Shown: positions 36,553 through 45,499 of the stretch, piece by piece | Numbering within the stretch: the first letter of the stretch is position 1 | Layout of the letters: each line of letters begins with the position of its first letter | NCBI RefSeq assembly: GCF_000812025.2 | Contig: NZ_JWJE02000016.1 | Span: 1 to 64,000 of the forward strand | Direction: 5' to 3' | Length of the DNA: 64,000 nt | Origin: Bacillus thermotolerans | GTDB taxonomy: Bacteria > Bacillota > Bacilli > Bacillales > Domibacillaceae | Notes under the pieces: generated by a model | What the model saw: the letters and a program-made list of their open reading frames with translations, nothing else | What the model was told of the DNA's origin: nothing | Database searches by the model: none | Made by a program: the position numbers and the translations under genes

Positions 36553-39500
36553 TTTTGTCCCCCTCCTCCGCTAATTTCTTTATCAGTTCTTTCTCCGGCA
36601 AGATCAGCCGGTAATTGTTTTCCTCGAGTGAATCATCAAATTGGCAGATGGACCGGTACGAACAGAATGCGCATGGCGTATGCTTTTTATATTGATAAGG
36701 GGCGATCTCAACATTTCCGCCTACAATTTCATCTCCTGACCGCTGGTACAGGCGGCGAATATGTTTTCTCATTCCCGTAAATACTCGCCGGTCCGCTGTT
36801 CGAGATCTTGAACTAATCGTGCCATCACGCTTCAATTCAGCTGGGATAATGTCGGAAGAGCCTGTTGTTATGTTCTCATCCATTAAGTGAAGCGCTTCTT
36901 CTTCTCCTAAGACGAGGCCTTTCATCTTAAACTGCCTGAATAATTCCCGTTCAATTTCTTCAAGTGTCATAATTTTGTTCGTTTTGATCAGAGGATTATG
37001 AACATGGAAATACAAAACACCTGCCGGCTGAGCTTCCGTTCCAATCAGCTGAGGCGAGTAGGTTAGGATAATATCCAGATACGTGAGCATTTGAAGCGCC
37101 ACTCCGTAGTACACTTCTGTTATATCTAAATCCCGGCTGCTTGATTTATAATCAATCACCCGTAAATAGACTCCTTCCTCGCCTTTTGCCTGATCGACCC
37201 TGTCAATTCGGCCAGCCAGCGCCATTTTCGCACCATTTTTCAACGTAAAGGCCAGCGGAGGCAGCTTCTCTCCCGGACCAAAGCCAAGCTCGAGACCTAA
37301 AGGTGAGAAGCCGCTTGCTTTCGCTTGATCGCTCAGCGCATAAGAGGCCCGCTCAATAATTTGCTCGAGCTTCCGGCCAAGATATAAGTGACGATTCGAG
37401 CTAAGCAGAATTTCGTTTTGCAAGCGGGGAGCCAGCTGCTTTACCGCCTCGCGTGCCAATGCCTGGCACTCTGCTCTTGTCAAGCTTGCCCAGCTCAGCC
37501 CCCTCCTGGCTACCTCATCAGCAATCCACTTCAGCGCTCCATGGAACAGGTCTCCAATATCTGGCGCCTGCAGGCGGTAAACCTCTCTTTCCCGAAGCTT
37601 CAGTCCATGCCTCACAAAGTGAGAAAATGGACAGCTATTAAACAGCTCCATTCTCGTTACACTAGCCATGATATGATCGCCGTATAACTGAGCACTTGTT
37701 GCTTCATCAAGCGGCTCGGCCTCATTTTTATAAAACAGGCTAGATAATACTTTCCTAGCTTTCTCTTTTTGATCCGGCCTGTCCATATAGAAATTATAAA
37801 CATCCTGCCAAAAATCATATATCGGATAATTCTGCTGTTTTAACTGGAGCTGCGAAGCTAAATAAGACAGCGTTGGAGCCGGGTGACAAACATACTGCAG
37901 CTGCTCCTCCTCCTGCAAGCCTGAAGGTTCATTCGCAAGCATTCTTTCTTCAATAGCCGGGAATAGTTCCTTCATTCTCTTGATATATAAAGAAGGCAGC
38001 AGGGCCTTTCCTTCGTCATCAACAATTGGATAAGAGATGTACAGACGGTTGGATGAAGCAGTAAATGCCAGGTAAGCTGTAAATTCTTCATCCAGCATCC
38101 TCTGTTTGCTGCTCAGAGCAAGCTTCATGCCGCTTTGAAGCAACGTCTCGCGGTCTTCATCAGCTAGCACACCATCCTCATTCTGCTTTGCCGGCAAGAT
38201 ACCATCATTGGCACCAACGAGGAAAATAGCTTCCATCTCACTGAGTCGAGAAAGCTCCAGGTTTGCTACTGTCACTTGATCAGCAGCCGGCGGCACAATT
38301 GCAAATTGCATGGCCTCTAACCCTGCATCCATAACAGAGGCAAACTTCCGCAAGGGCATCGTTTCCTCCCCAAGCACCTCCACATACTGATCAAGCAGCT
38401 CCATAACTGCATTCCATGCCTGGTTATGTTCCCTTGCGGTGACTAAGTCTTCTCTTTCTTCTGCTTCCCGGCTGAATACTTCGAGCTTCTCCGGAATAGC
38501 CAGTTCTTCTAAATATAAATAGAGGGCCTTTGCGTATTCTTGTGTAGTTTTTGCCCGTTTGAGCCTGCTCTCAAATCTGGAGATCGGTCCCGCTACGAGC
38601 CGCCTGACCTCATTGAGCTCTTCCTCTATTGCCCGTTCTTCATCCGTCTGTACGCTATTGATGTTTTCAAGCCCCCGGTACCGGCGATAATGCCAGTTTT
38701 CTTTCTCTGTCCAGCGGCTGCCCTTTATCCCGTAAGCAAGAACATAATTTTCAAGGCGGTCCATTTTCTCACGGAGCACATGCCAGTCCGCTTCCATCGG
38801 AAACAGCAGATCTGTCTTTACCGCGCGAAAGACCGATTCGTACCGCCAGTTGCTGCTAATTACGTCGAGGGTAGAGCGGATGAGCTCGATAAGAGGATGA
38901 TTCATCATCGGCCGCTTTTGGTCAATAAAGAAAGGAATATCGTAATCTCCGAAAATCGTCTCAATCAGCTGTTGATAATCTTTCCCATTACGGACAAGCA
39001 CAGCCATCTGTTTAAAACGGCGCCCTTCCTCTCGTGCAAGTCGGCGGATTTCTCTTGCTACGCCTTCTATTTCCGCTCTTCGGCTTGCCGCTTGAACAAG
39101 CTGAAGATTTTCAGAAGGCTCTAAAGCAAAAGGCGGACGGCGGTCAAAGTATGCTTCCAAATGAGCCATACTTTTATTTTTATAGCGCACTGACTCTGTT
39201 AGCACCACGTCTTCTTCTACTTGTATGCCGCTTTCCTTTGCTATTTCGTATACAGTGGAATACGTATTACCCGTCAAGCGGAACAAATATGTATCCTCTG
39301 GCGGCGCTGTCCGATACGGAGCATCTACAGTAAGGGCAACGGTCACCTTCTTTGCCCGCTTCATTAATTGCTGGAGTACCAGGTATTCCTGAGGAGTAAA
39401 GCTATGGAAGCCATCCACGTATACCTCTGCCCGCTCGATATAAGAAGAAACAGCAGCAGCTTCCGTCAACAGGCGCAAGTAATCTTCCGAATCCACATAC

Positions 39501-40030
39501 TTGCCGACTAATGCCTCTTCAAAATCAGCATAAATCGTCTGGAGATCGTGAAGCTTGTCATTTAGGGCTCTCGAGGCACCAGCTTGCACCAGTTCCTCAC
39601 GCTTTTCCTCCAGCTCCTCCGGTGTAATACAATGTCGCTTAAATTCCGTCAGCATGCTTTCCACATGACTGATAAATCCGTTTTTATCGGCAGCTCCCGC
39701 AAAGATATGAAGGTCATCCCTTTTGTCCTCGATAATCTTGCGGATCAGCATATTCAAACCCGCAGAGGAAATGTGCTGACGGCTCATGCCGCCCGTTTCC
39801 TGAAGCACCCGCCAGGCAAGACGGGTAAAACTGTACACCTGCGCCCGGATCATGCCTCCGATCCCCTCATCAGATGCCAGCGTATATTCAGATAGAAATG
39901 TCATCTGTTCCGGTACAAGGTAAATGATAGGGTCGCCGATTGGACTTTCTTTCACCTTGCTTTTTATTTCATCAAGCAGCCGTTTTGTCTTGCCGGTTCC
40001 TGACCGGCCAATAATAAATTGAACAGACAT
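36545..40030 (-). CDS. addB: AddB, ATP-dependent helicase/deoxyribonuclease subunit B
   Basis: Partner of AddA; an inactivated helicase fold recognises Chi while the C-terminal nuclease cuts the other strand. The 1161-residue protein has IIGRSGTGKT at residues 6-15, a nuclease site VIDYKSS near residue 960, and the Fe-S staple cysteines: one in FNSCPFSH (about residue 790) and three in CAFCSYRSIC near residue 1115. GGAGGG precedes ATG 40030. First gene of the addB-addA operon. Confidence 0.97.
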   Translation of the reverse strand: MSVQFIIGRSGTGKTKRLLDEIKSKVKESPIGDPIIYLVPEQMTFLSEYTLASDEGIGGMIRAQVYSFTRLAWRVLQETGGMSRQHISSAGLNMLIRKIIEDKRDDLHIFAGAADKNGFISHVESMLTEFKRHCITPEELEEKREELVQAGASRALNDKLHDLQTIYADFEEALVGKYVDSEDYLRLLTEAAAVSSYIERAEVYVDGFHSFTPQEYLVLQQLMKRAKKVTVALTVDAPYRTAPPEDTYLFRLTGNTYSTVYEIAKESGIQVEEDVVLTESVRYKNKSMAHLEAYFDRRPPFALEPSENLQLVQAASRRAEIEGVAREIRRLAREEGRRFKQMAVLVRNGKDYQQLIETIFGDYDIPFFIDQKRPMMNHPLIELIRSTLDVISSNWRYESVFRAVKTDLLFPMEADWHVLREKMDRLENYVLAYGIKGSRWTEKENWHYRRYRGLENINSVQTDEERAIEEELNEVRRLVAGPISRFESRLKRAKTTQEYAKALYLYLEELAIPEKLEVFSREAEEREDLVTAREHNQAWNAVMELLDQYVEVLGEETMPLRKFASVMDAGLEAMQFAIVPPAADQVTVANLELSRLSEMEAIFLVGANDGILPAKQNEDGVLADEDRETLLQSGMKLALSSKQRMLDEEFTAYLAFTASSNRLYISYPIVDDEGKALLPSLYIKRMKELFPAIEERMLANEPSGLQEEEQLQYVCHPAPTLSYLASQLQLKQQNYPIYDFWQDVYNFYMDRPDQKEKARKVLSSLFYKNEAEPLDEATSAQLYGDHIMASVTRMELFNSCPFSHFVRHGLKLREREVYRLQAPDIGDLFHGALKWIADEVARRGLSWASLTRAECQALAREAVKQLAPRLQNEILLSSNRHLYLGRKLEQIIERASYALSDQAKASGFSPLGLELGFGPGEKLPPLAFTLKNGAKMALAGRIDRVDQAKGEEGVYLRVIDYKSSSRDLDITEVYYGVALQMLTYLDIILTYSPQLIGTEAQPAGVLYFHVHNPLIKTNKIMTLEEIERELFRQFKMKGLVLGEEEALHLMDENITTGSSDIIPAELKRDGTISSRSRTADRRVFTGMRKHIRRLYQRSGDEIVGGNVEIAPYQYKKHTPCAFCSYRSICQFDDSLEENNYRLILPEKELIKKLAEEGDKNE

Positions 40031-40120
40031 CCTTTTCCCTCCAATAAAGTTTGCACAGTTACTGACAGCTCATTATTTATCCTTTTACTATAATACAGAT
40101 CATACGTTCTGTCACCTGCA

Positions 40121-40145
40121 TAAAAAAAGCAGCTGCAGCTGCTTT
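40121..40145 (-). terminator. Terminator of the TVP38-family gene
   Basis: AGCAGC-TGCA-GCTGCT is a short palindrome followed by seven T on the minus strand, touching the stop codon at 40146. Confidence 0.75.
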
Positions 40146-40763
40146 CTAACCTCTTTCTCTTTCCTTGTGGTCCTTTGTGTCCAGCCGAGCTTCAATTTGC
40201 TTACCAACGAACCAGAGAACAGCAATGACGGCAATAACGACAGCAGTTCTTGCCGGCTCTCTAAATAAAGCCCCTACATCATATCCGATAAAGCTGATCG
40301 TGAAGATCATCACCGCTTTCCCTGACATAACCGCCAGCAAGTATTGTCCGGTACTGATATTTGATAAGCCGGCTACAATATTAACTACCGCTGAAGGGGT
40401 AAAAGGAAAACAGAGGAGAAGAAACACCGGCCCAAAACCGTGGCGATCCACCCAATTCATCAATTTCTTTACTTGGCGGTGCCGCTGTAGAAACGATAAT
40501 ATCTTCCGCTGTCCATATGTTCGGACGAGAAAAAAAACAAGGAAAGCTCCTGCCACCGCTCCTGACCATGATAATAAAAATCCGAACCACAGCCCAAACG
40601 CTCCCGCATTCGCCATAACGAACACGAATAGTGGCAGAAACGGCAAAAAGGCCTCGAGCATAGGCAAAAAAAATCCGGGGATTGGCCCGAATGATTCATA
40701 CCTTTCCAAAATCTCCATAATATTCTCTAACGTTAGCCATTCCTTAACATCCATACCATTCAC
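40146..40763 (-). CDS. yhjE: TVP38/TMEM64 (VTT domain) membrane protein, YhjE-like
   Basis: A 205-residue integral membrane protein with about five helices and the VTT-domain features: reentrant F-PF-PS motif (LCFPFTPSAVVNIVAGL) and the preceding G-WFGF-LSW segment. Members of this DedA-related family are thought to move lipids between leaflets; no direct evidence here. The frame opens with GTG 40763 (AAAGGAAAA upstream); ATG 40754 with AGGTGAA is nearly as good. Monocistronic, upstream of addB in the same direction but separated by a terminator. Confidence 0.82.
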   Translation of the reverse strand: MNGMDVKEWLTLENIMEILERYESFGPIPGFFLPMLEAFLPFLPLFVFVMANAGAFGLWFGFLLSWSGAVAGAFLVFFLVRTYGQRKILSFLQRHRQVKKLMNWVDRHGFGPVFLLLCFPFTPSAVVNIVAGLSNISTGQYLLAVMSGKAVMIFTISFIGYDVGALFREPARTAVVIAVIAVLWFVGKQIEARLDTKDHKERERG

Positions 40764-40911
40764 CTGTTTTCCTTTTCCCCTTCACGTGTCTTACTTCTTA
40801 ATTATTTTATCACAAATAAAATCTGTAATCCTAATCACAGAGATTTACTACCAAAGAAGAAAAGCCTATTTATAAAAAAATAAATTTTTAGAAAGTTTTA
40901 AAAGTTTCTAT

Positions 40912-40939
40912 TGATAAGTTTCTGGGTATCACATATAAT
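40912..40939 (+). promoter_or_regulatory. SigmaA promoter of yhzC
   Basis: TTGATA (40912-40917) and TATAAT (40934-40939) with a 16-bp spacer, 27 bp before the start codon. Confidence 0.75.
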
Positions 40940-40966
40940 AAGAAAAAGGTATCTGAGGTGATGAAA

Positions 40967-41197
40967 ATGGAAAATAACAATTATTTTGCTGAAATGATGA
41001 AGTCCCCGATGCCGCGTGAGAAAAAGAAAAGTGCTACATCCGCCTACATTGATAATTTGCTGAACGAAATTCTATTTAACCAAGAAAGACAAAAACTTAT
41101 GAAGTCAATTGACCAGGCGCTGGATGAAGGCAACCGCAAATCTTTCATTGAACTATCAAGCAAGCTGAACGAATTAGAGAAAAAGTTCAAGGCATAA
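40967..41197 (+). CDS. yhzC: IDEAL-domain protein (YhzC-like)
   Basis: A 76-residue soluble, mainly helical protein. Residues about 24-75 form an IDEAL domain (IDNLLNEILFNQERQKL, IDQALDEGNRKSF, ELSSKLNEL), a short Bacillaceae module also found at the end of YpiB. Function unknown. ATG 40967 is chosen for GAGGTG six bases before it; GTG 40958 and ATG 40961 are in frame but overlap that site. It diverges from the yhjE-like gene, matching its B. subtilis neighbourhood. Confidence 0.82.
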   Translation: MENNNYFAEMMKSPMPREKKKSATSAYIDNLLNEILFNQERQKLMKSIDQALDEGNRKSFIELSSKLNELEKKFKA

Positions 41198-41283
41198 TTT
41201 TTCTTCTTTAAAAGTTCATCCTCTTTTATACTAAACTCCTCTTGAGCCGACGAGGCAATTATAATTAGGGGCTGACTCAAATG

Positions 41284-41323
41284 AAGTACATGACACTTCT
41301 TTATAACGAAGTGTCATGTACTT
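41284..41323. repeat. Perfect 16-bp hairpin between yhzC and the M48 protease gene
   Basis: AAGTACATGACACTTC pairs perfectly with 41308-41323 around an eight-base loop. Flanks (GGGCTGACTC / GGGTTAGTTC) extend the pairing imperfectly. Plus-strand T6 appears only 15 bases later, so a terminator role for yhzC is possible but not typical. Confidence 0.6.
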
Positions 41324-41328
41324 ATGGG

Positions 41329-42633
41329 TTAGTTCTGGCTTTTTTGAGTGTCCACCTTTCCCCACTCTTTCTTTTCCGTTTCTAAAGGATAGGTTTCAAT
41401 CGTATAAATCCGCTCTGACATAGCAGGATGCCCGTAGCGGAAAACTTTTACTAACAGAGGCGGCTGGACCTCGGACAGCCCTTCCTTTGCCAGCTTTTGA
41501 AAAGCACTGACAGCAGCTTCTTTATTTTGGGTTAGTTCAATAGCATAAGCATCTGCCTGTCTCTCTTCAAAGCGGGAAAAAGCATTAGAGAGCGGACTTG
41601 CGGCAAACGACAGCATGGACAGGACGAGCAGCAAAAGCGGCAAGGTTCTCAGTTGTGATAGTCTGTCAATCTGAAGATTTTCACCGTGTTTATGAATGAT
41701 TCTCTCCATCCATTTAGCCGCTAACCAGAATCCAAAAAAGGCAAGAAGAAGATAGCTGCCGATTCCAATATAAATATGTTTCTTTACATAGTGCGCCATC
41801 TCATGTGCCATTACGAATAGAATTTCCTCTTCATTAAGCTTGTTTAATGTTGTATCCCACAAAACAATCCGGGCGTTATCACCAATGCCTGTTACGTATG
41901 CATTGAGTGCATTCGTCTCCTTCGATTTATCTACCTCGTATACGTGTTCAGCCGGAATGTTTGCTTGAGCCGCCAGTTCAAGAATTTCTGCTTCAAGCTC
42001 TTTATTCTTTAACGTAGAAAACTCATTATAAAGCGGATCAATGACGACTGGCTGTACGTACATTAAAAAGACAGTGAATGGAACGAACAATGCCCAAGCG
42101 GCCAGCCACCACCTTTTCTGGAACTTCTTCATCAACCCATACAATGCGGCCACAAGAACGGTCATAATTAAATAGCTGATCCAGAAATCCATCAGCTCAC
42201 CCTTCATCCATTGTGGAAAAGGCTGGGCAGAAATGTGATAAGCCTTTGAAAAATGATAGCTCATGTATTGGAATGGAAAGGCTAATAGAAAAGTAAGAAG
42301 TGACAAATAGAACAGATACACAGCCGTTTGAAGAAAAGAAAATCTAGCGGTTTGCTTTGACCAGTCCTCAAATTTCCGGGAGATTCCGAATACAAGAATC
42401 AAAAAATAGACCAGCCACTCAAAGGGGACACTAAGGAAGAAGAGAAAGTTTTTCACTGTTGAATAATCTTTACTTAATGCTTGATCTGCCTGGCTTAAGA
42501 ACATATCCGGATCAGCGCTTGTTCCTTTGTAAATTTCCAGGATGTCTCCTGCTGCCATTACGTATAGATAATAATAAGCAGCAAAAGCAAACAGCACGTA
42601 TCCAAGCAGAGCAAACGCAACCCATTTCTTCAC
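41329..42633 (-). CDS. yhfN: M48 family membrane metalloprotease (YhfN/Ste24-like)
   Basis: A 434-residue zinc metalloprotease with about seven membrane helices. The zinc site is HEMAHY at about residue 275 with the third ligand in EERQADAYA near residue 355. The layout is that of CAAX-prenyl protease 1 (Ste24) homologues; bacterial members degrade or process membrane proteins. The start is GTG 42633 (MKKWVAF) because AAAGGAG lies 11 bases upstream; an in-frame GTG at 42645 lies inside that site. A TATAAT at 42663-42668 with a weak -35 is a possible promoter. Confidence 0.88.
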   Translation of the reverse strand: MKKWVAFALLGYVLFAFAAYYYLYVMAAGDILEIYKGTSADPDMFLSQADQALSKDYSTVKNFLFFLSVPFEWLVYFLILVFGISRKFEDWSKQTARFSFLQTAVYLFYLSLLTFLLAFPFQYMSYHFSKAYHISAQPFPQWMKGELMDFWISYLIMTVLVAALYGLMKKFQKRWWLAAWALFVPFTVFLMYVQPVVIDPLYNEFSTLKNKELEAEILELAAQANIPAEHVYEVDKSKETNALNAYVTGIGDNARIVLWDTTLNKLNEEEILFVMAHEMAHYVKKHIYIGIGSYLLLAFFGFWLAAKWMERIIHKHGENLQIDRLSQLRTLPLLLLVLSMLSFAASPLSNAFSRFEERQADAYAIELTQNKEAAVSAFQKLAKEGLSEVQPPLLVKVFRYGHPAMSERIYTIETYPLETEKKEWGKVDTQKSQN

Positions 42634-42748
42634 TGCCTGTCTCACTCCTTTCTTGTTCCTCTATTATATGTAATCAGCAGCCAATTCAATTAGAACATGA
42701 TTATGCGTCAATTGTTTCTTTCTAATGTCATCTGTCAGATGCTTGCAT

Positions 42749-42780
42749 AAAAAAAGCCCCGCCAATGCCTAGCAGGACTT
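42749..42780 (-). terminator. Terminator of lcfB
   Basis: AGTCCTGC pairs with GCGGGGCT (two G-U pairs) and is followed by seven T on the minus strand, 12 bp after the lcfB stop. Confidence 0.8.
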
Positions 42781-42792
42781 TCTCCTATACTA

Positions 42793-44352
42793 TTAACTTC
42801 GGTTAGGCAGAACCTGCTCCCTCAAGGCTCTTCTCAGAATTTTTCCGGTTGCATTTTTTGGAAGCTCCTCCAAAAGCTCAATCTCTTTAGGCTGCTTGTA
42901 TTGGGCAAGTCTGCTTTCACAGTACGCCCTCACCTCCCTGCTGGAAAGCCGGTCATTCTTTGAAACGACGAAAGCAAGCACCGCTTCTCCATATTCAGCA
43001 TCAGGCACGCCAAGTACGGCTGCTTCTACGATATCAGGATGGCTATAGAGAACCTCCTCCACCTCACGCGGATATACATTGTAGCCTCCTACGATAATGA
43101 GATCCTTCTTGCGGTCAACGATGTAGAAATATCCCTCCTCATCCATCCTGGCTAAGTCTCCCGTATACAGCCATCCGTCCTTCAATACAGATGTGGTTTC
43201 CTCTGGCTGCTTATAATAGCCTTTCATAACATTCGGACCCTTAACAATTAACTCGCCCACTTCGCCTGGAGGCAGCTCAGCCCCTTCCGCATTCACCACT
43301 TTATTCTGAACATTAATAATGGACCGCCCAATTGATCCCGGCTTTCTCGGCCGATCTAATGGGTTGAAAGCCGTCACCGGGCTAGCCTCTGATAATCCGT
43401 ATCCTTCTGAGATTCTTACGCTGAATTTCTTCTCAAAGTTTTCAAGCAAGGCAACTGGCATAGAAGCACCGCCTGAAATACACAGACGCAGAGAAGCTAA
43501 ATCCTCAGGTCTGCCTTCAGGAGACTGAAGCAGGAAGTTATACATGGTCGGAACACCTGCAAAAACAGTTGCTTTATATTCCTTCGATAAAGCAAATACT
43601 TCTTTAGGACTGAACTTCGGGGATATAATCATTGTTGCGCCTTTAATAATTGAAGCATTCAAGCAGACGCTTAAACAAAATACATGGAACATGGGAAGAA
43701 CGGTGATGACGCTATCTTCTTTGCTAAACTGCAAATACGTACCAATATCTCTGGCATTAGAGTAAAGGTTTTTATGGGTAAGCATAGCTCCCTTCGGCTT
43801 TCCGGTTGTACCTGATGTATACAGAATAACGGCTGTTTGCTCTTCTTGTATAGGAGGCGGGTCAAACGGCAGCCTGGCTGTTTGCAGCAAATCAGAAAAC
43901 GTTTTCACCTTTTGATAAAAGGCAGGCTGCCAGGCTTGCGACCCTTCCACTTTCTCCTCCATCGTCTCAAAGACAATATAATGTTCTACAGCAGGAAGAG
44001 TCCTACATAGGCGCTCAGCCATAGGCGCCAGCACATCCGGCAATACTACCGCCTTGGCATGACTGTTTTCCACAATATAACTGACTTCTTCGGACGAATA
44101 GACCGGGTTAATCGGTATAACAGTTACCCCCGCCCTCATAGCTCCATAAAGAGAAATGATAAAGTGCGGAGAGTTTCCGGCTATTAAGGCTAAATGGTCT
44201 CCTTGTCCAATTCCAATTTCCCTCAAACCTGCTGCAAACTGATTGACTGATTCGTTCAGCTCTTCATAGGTTGCTGTCTGACCAATAAAATAATAAGCGG
44301 CCTTTTCCCCGGATTCAACAACTGCTGTCTCTAACGCCTTTGATAAGTTCAT
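42793..44352 (-). CDS. lcfB: Long-chain fatty-acid-CoA ligase (LcfB/YhfL)
   Basis: Activates fatty acids to acyl-CoA through an acyl-adenylate, feeding beta-oxidation. The 519-residue ANL-family enzyme has the AMP-binding P-loop YTSGTTGKPKGAML near residue 165, EGYGLSEASP, YTGDLARMD with the conserved Asp, and a C-terminal PKNATGKILRR lysine. ATG 44352 has GGGAGGGGG upstream. A FadR box and strong promoter lie directly before it, so it should be induced by long-chain acyl-CoA. Followed by its own terminator. Confidence 0.93.
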   Translation of the reverse strand: MNLSKALETAVVESGEKAAYYFIGQTATYEELNESVNQFAAGLREIGIGQGDHLALIAGNSPHFIISLYGAMRAGVTVIPINPVYSSEEVSYIVENSHAKAVVLPDVLAPMAERLCRTLPAVEHYIVFETMEEKVEGSQAWQPAFYQKVKTFSDLLQTARLPFDPPPIQEEQTAVILYTSGTTGKPKGAMLTHKNLYSNARDIGTYLQFSKEDSVITVLPMFHVFCLSVCLNASIIKGATMIISPKFSPKEVFALSKEYKATVFAGVPTMYNFLLQSPEGRPEDLASLRLCISGGASMPVALLENFEKKFSVRISEGYGLSEASPVTAFNPLDRPRKPGSIGRSIINVQNKVVNAEGAELPPGEVGELIVKGPNVMKGYYKQPEETTSVLKDGWLYTGDLARMDEEGYFYIVDRKKDLIIVGGYNVYPREVEEVLYSHPDIVEAAVLGVPDAEYGEAVLAFVVSKNDRLSSREVRAYCESRLAQYKQPKEIELLEELPKNATGKILRRALREQVLPNRS

Positions 44353-44371
44353 CCTATTCCCCCTCCCTTGA

Positions 44372-44389
44372 TGAATGAACAACCATTCA
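44372..44389 (-). promoter_or_regulatory. FadR operator
   Basis: The sequence is an inverted repeat, TGAATG-6 bp-CATTCA (extended one base each side), matching the FadR box of Bacillus fatty-acid degradation genes. It lies between the promoter and lcfB, within the first transcribed bases. Confidence 0.85.
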
Positions 44390-44400
44390 TTTTCTCTGTT

Positions 44401-44429
44401 ATTATAGTTTAAATTTTCTGACTTATCAA
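44401..44429 (-). promoter_or_regulatory. SigmaA promoter of lcfB
   Basis: On the minus strand TTGATA (44424-44429) and TATAAT (44401-44406) are exactly 17 bp apart, 11 bp upstream of the FadR box. Confidence 0.85.
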
Positions 44430-44436
44430 GAATAAA

Positions 44437-44471
44437 CAAAAAGAACTGCTCATATACAGCAGCTCCTTTTG
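44437..44471 (-). terminator. Terminator of yhfI-lplJ
   Basis: An imperfect stem (AAAAGGAGCTGCT with AGCAGTTCTTTT on the minus strand, one bulge) and a T-run. It lies 26 bp after lplJ and overlaps the region just upstream of the lcfB promoter. Confidence 0.65.
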
Positions 44472-44496
44472 TTATTCCGCTCAGTTATTCCTCTGC

Positions 44497-45486
44497 TTAA
44501 TATAATAAATCAGCTATTTCATCCTCTGTTACATTTCCGAAGTAATGAGGTATATCGAACGACTTAAGTGCTTCCTTGATTGCATTCTTTTCATAGCGGA
44601 CACCGATGAGGCCCTGCTCTATCTCTTGCACATCTCCTACTCCGAAAAAGTCGCCGTATATTTTACAATGATCAATGACACCTTTTTTCACATCCAGCCG
44701 AACATCAATTAATCCTACTGGGAAGCGATGAGATCGCTGAATGTTAAAGGCCGGTGACTTTCCGTAATTCCATTCCCAATTCTTGTAGTGCTCCTGAGAG
44801 ATTTGCTCAATGACCCGCCAATCCTTTTCTGTGAGCTTATATTCTGGAATTTCGCTTTCTTCTTTGAAGATATTTCTTAATAGGAACTCGCGGAATTGTT
44901 CAATCGTCATCGGTTCTTCCAGTAAATCTGATATATTGGCTACCCGACTGCGAATAGATTTAATGCCCTTTGATTCGATCTTGTCCTTTCTCACCTTCAA
45001 GGCTGATACGACTTCATCCATGTCAGATTGGAACAAGAGCGTGCCGTGGCTGAACATGCGGCCTTTTGTCGAGAATTGAGCATTTCCGGAAATCTTATAC
45101 CCATTGGCCAAAATGTCATTCCGACCGCTCATCTCTGCCCGGACACCCAGCTTATTCAACGCATCTACTACCGGCTGCGTGAACTTCTTAAAGTTGTGAA
45201 AACTGTCTCCATCGTCTTTAGTAATAAAGCTGAAGTTCAGATTGCCTAAATCGTGGTAGACTGCTCCGCCTCCTGATAGACGGCGTACGACGTGAATTCC
45301 CTTTTCTTCCACATAGTCTACATTGATTTCTTCAATAGTATTTTGGTTCTTTCCAATGATGATGGATGGTTCGTTAATATAAAAAAGCAGATAAGATTCA
45401 TTTATATCTAAATGCTTTACGGCATATTCTTCAATGGCCAGATTCACTCTTGGATCTGTGATGCCTTGATTATCGATGAATAGCAT
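44497..45486 (-). CDS. lplJ: Lipoate-protein ligase LplJ
   Basis: Activates lipoate with ATP and attaches it to lipoyl domains of dehydrogenase complexes, the scavenging route for lipoate. The 329-residue protein has the family motif RRLSGGGAVYHDLGN at about residue 70, the catalytic lysine region ANGYKISGNAQ, and a C-terminal accessory domain. GGAGGAG precedes ATG 45486. It follows yhfI by 13 bp, so both are probably transcribed from the yhfI promoter. Confidence 0.94.
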   Translation of the reverse strand: MLFIDNQGITDPRVNLAIEEYAVKHLDINESYLLFYINEPSIIIGKNQNTIEEINVDYVEEKGIHVVRRLSGGGAVYHDLGNLNFSFITKDDGDSFHNFKKFTQPVVDALNKLGVRAEMSGRNDILANGYKISGNAQFSTKGRMFSHGTLLFQSDMDEVVSALKVRKDKIESKGIKSIRSRVANISDLLEEPMTIEQFREFLLRNIFKEESEIPEYKLTEKDWRVIEQISQEHYKNWEWNYGKSPAFNIQRSHRFPVGLIDVRLDVKKGVIDHCKIYGDFFGVGDVQEIEQGLIGVRYEKNAIKEALKSFDIPHYFGNVTEDEIADLLY

Positions 45487-45499
45487 AATAGCTCCTCCA

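Noticed and set aside
38540-39124. 194-codon frame antisense to addB
   Set aside because: Shadow frame of a certain gene on the other strand; composition is not protein-like.
40165-40875. 236-codon frame antisense to the TVP38-family gene
   Set aside because: The minus-strand gene has clear membrane helices and a family motif; the antisense frame is rich in Asn/Lys/Ser shadows.
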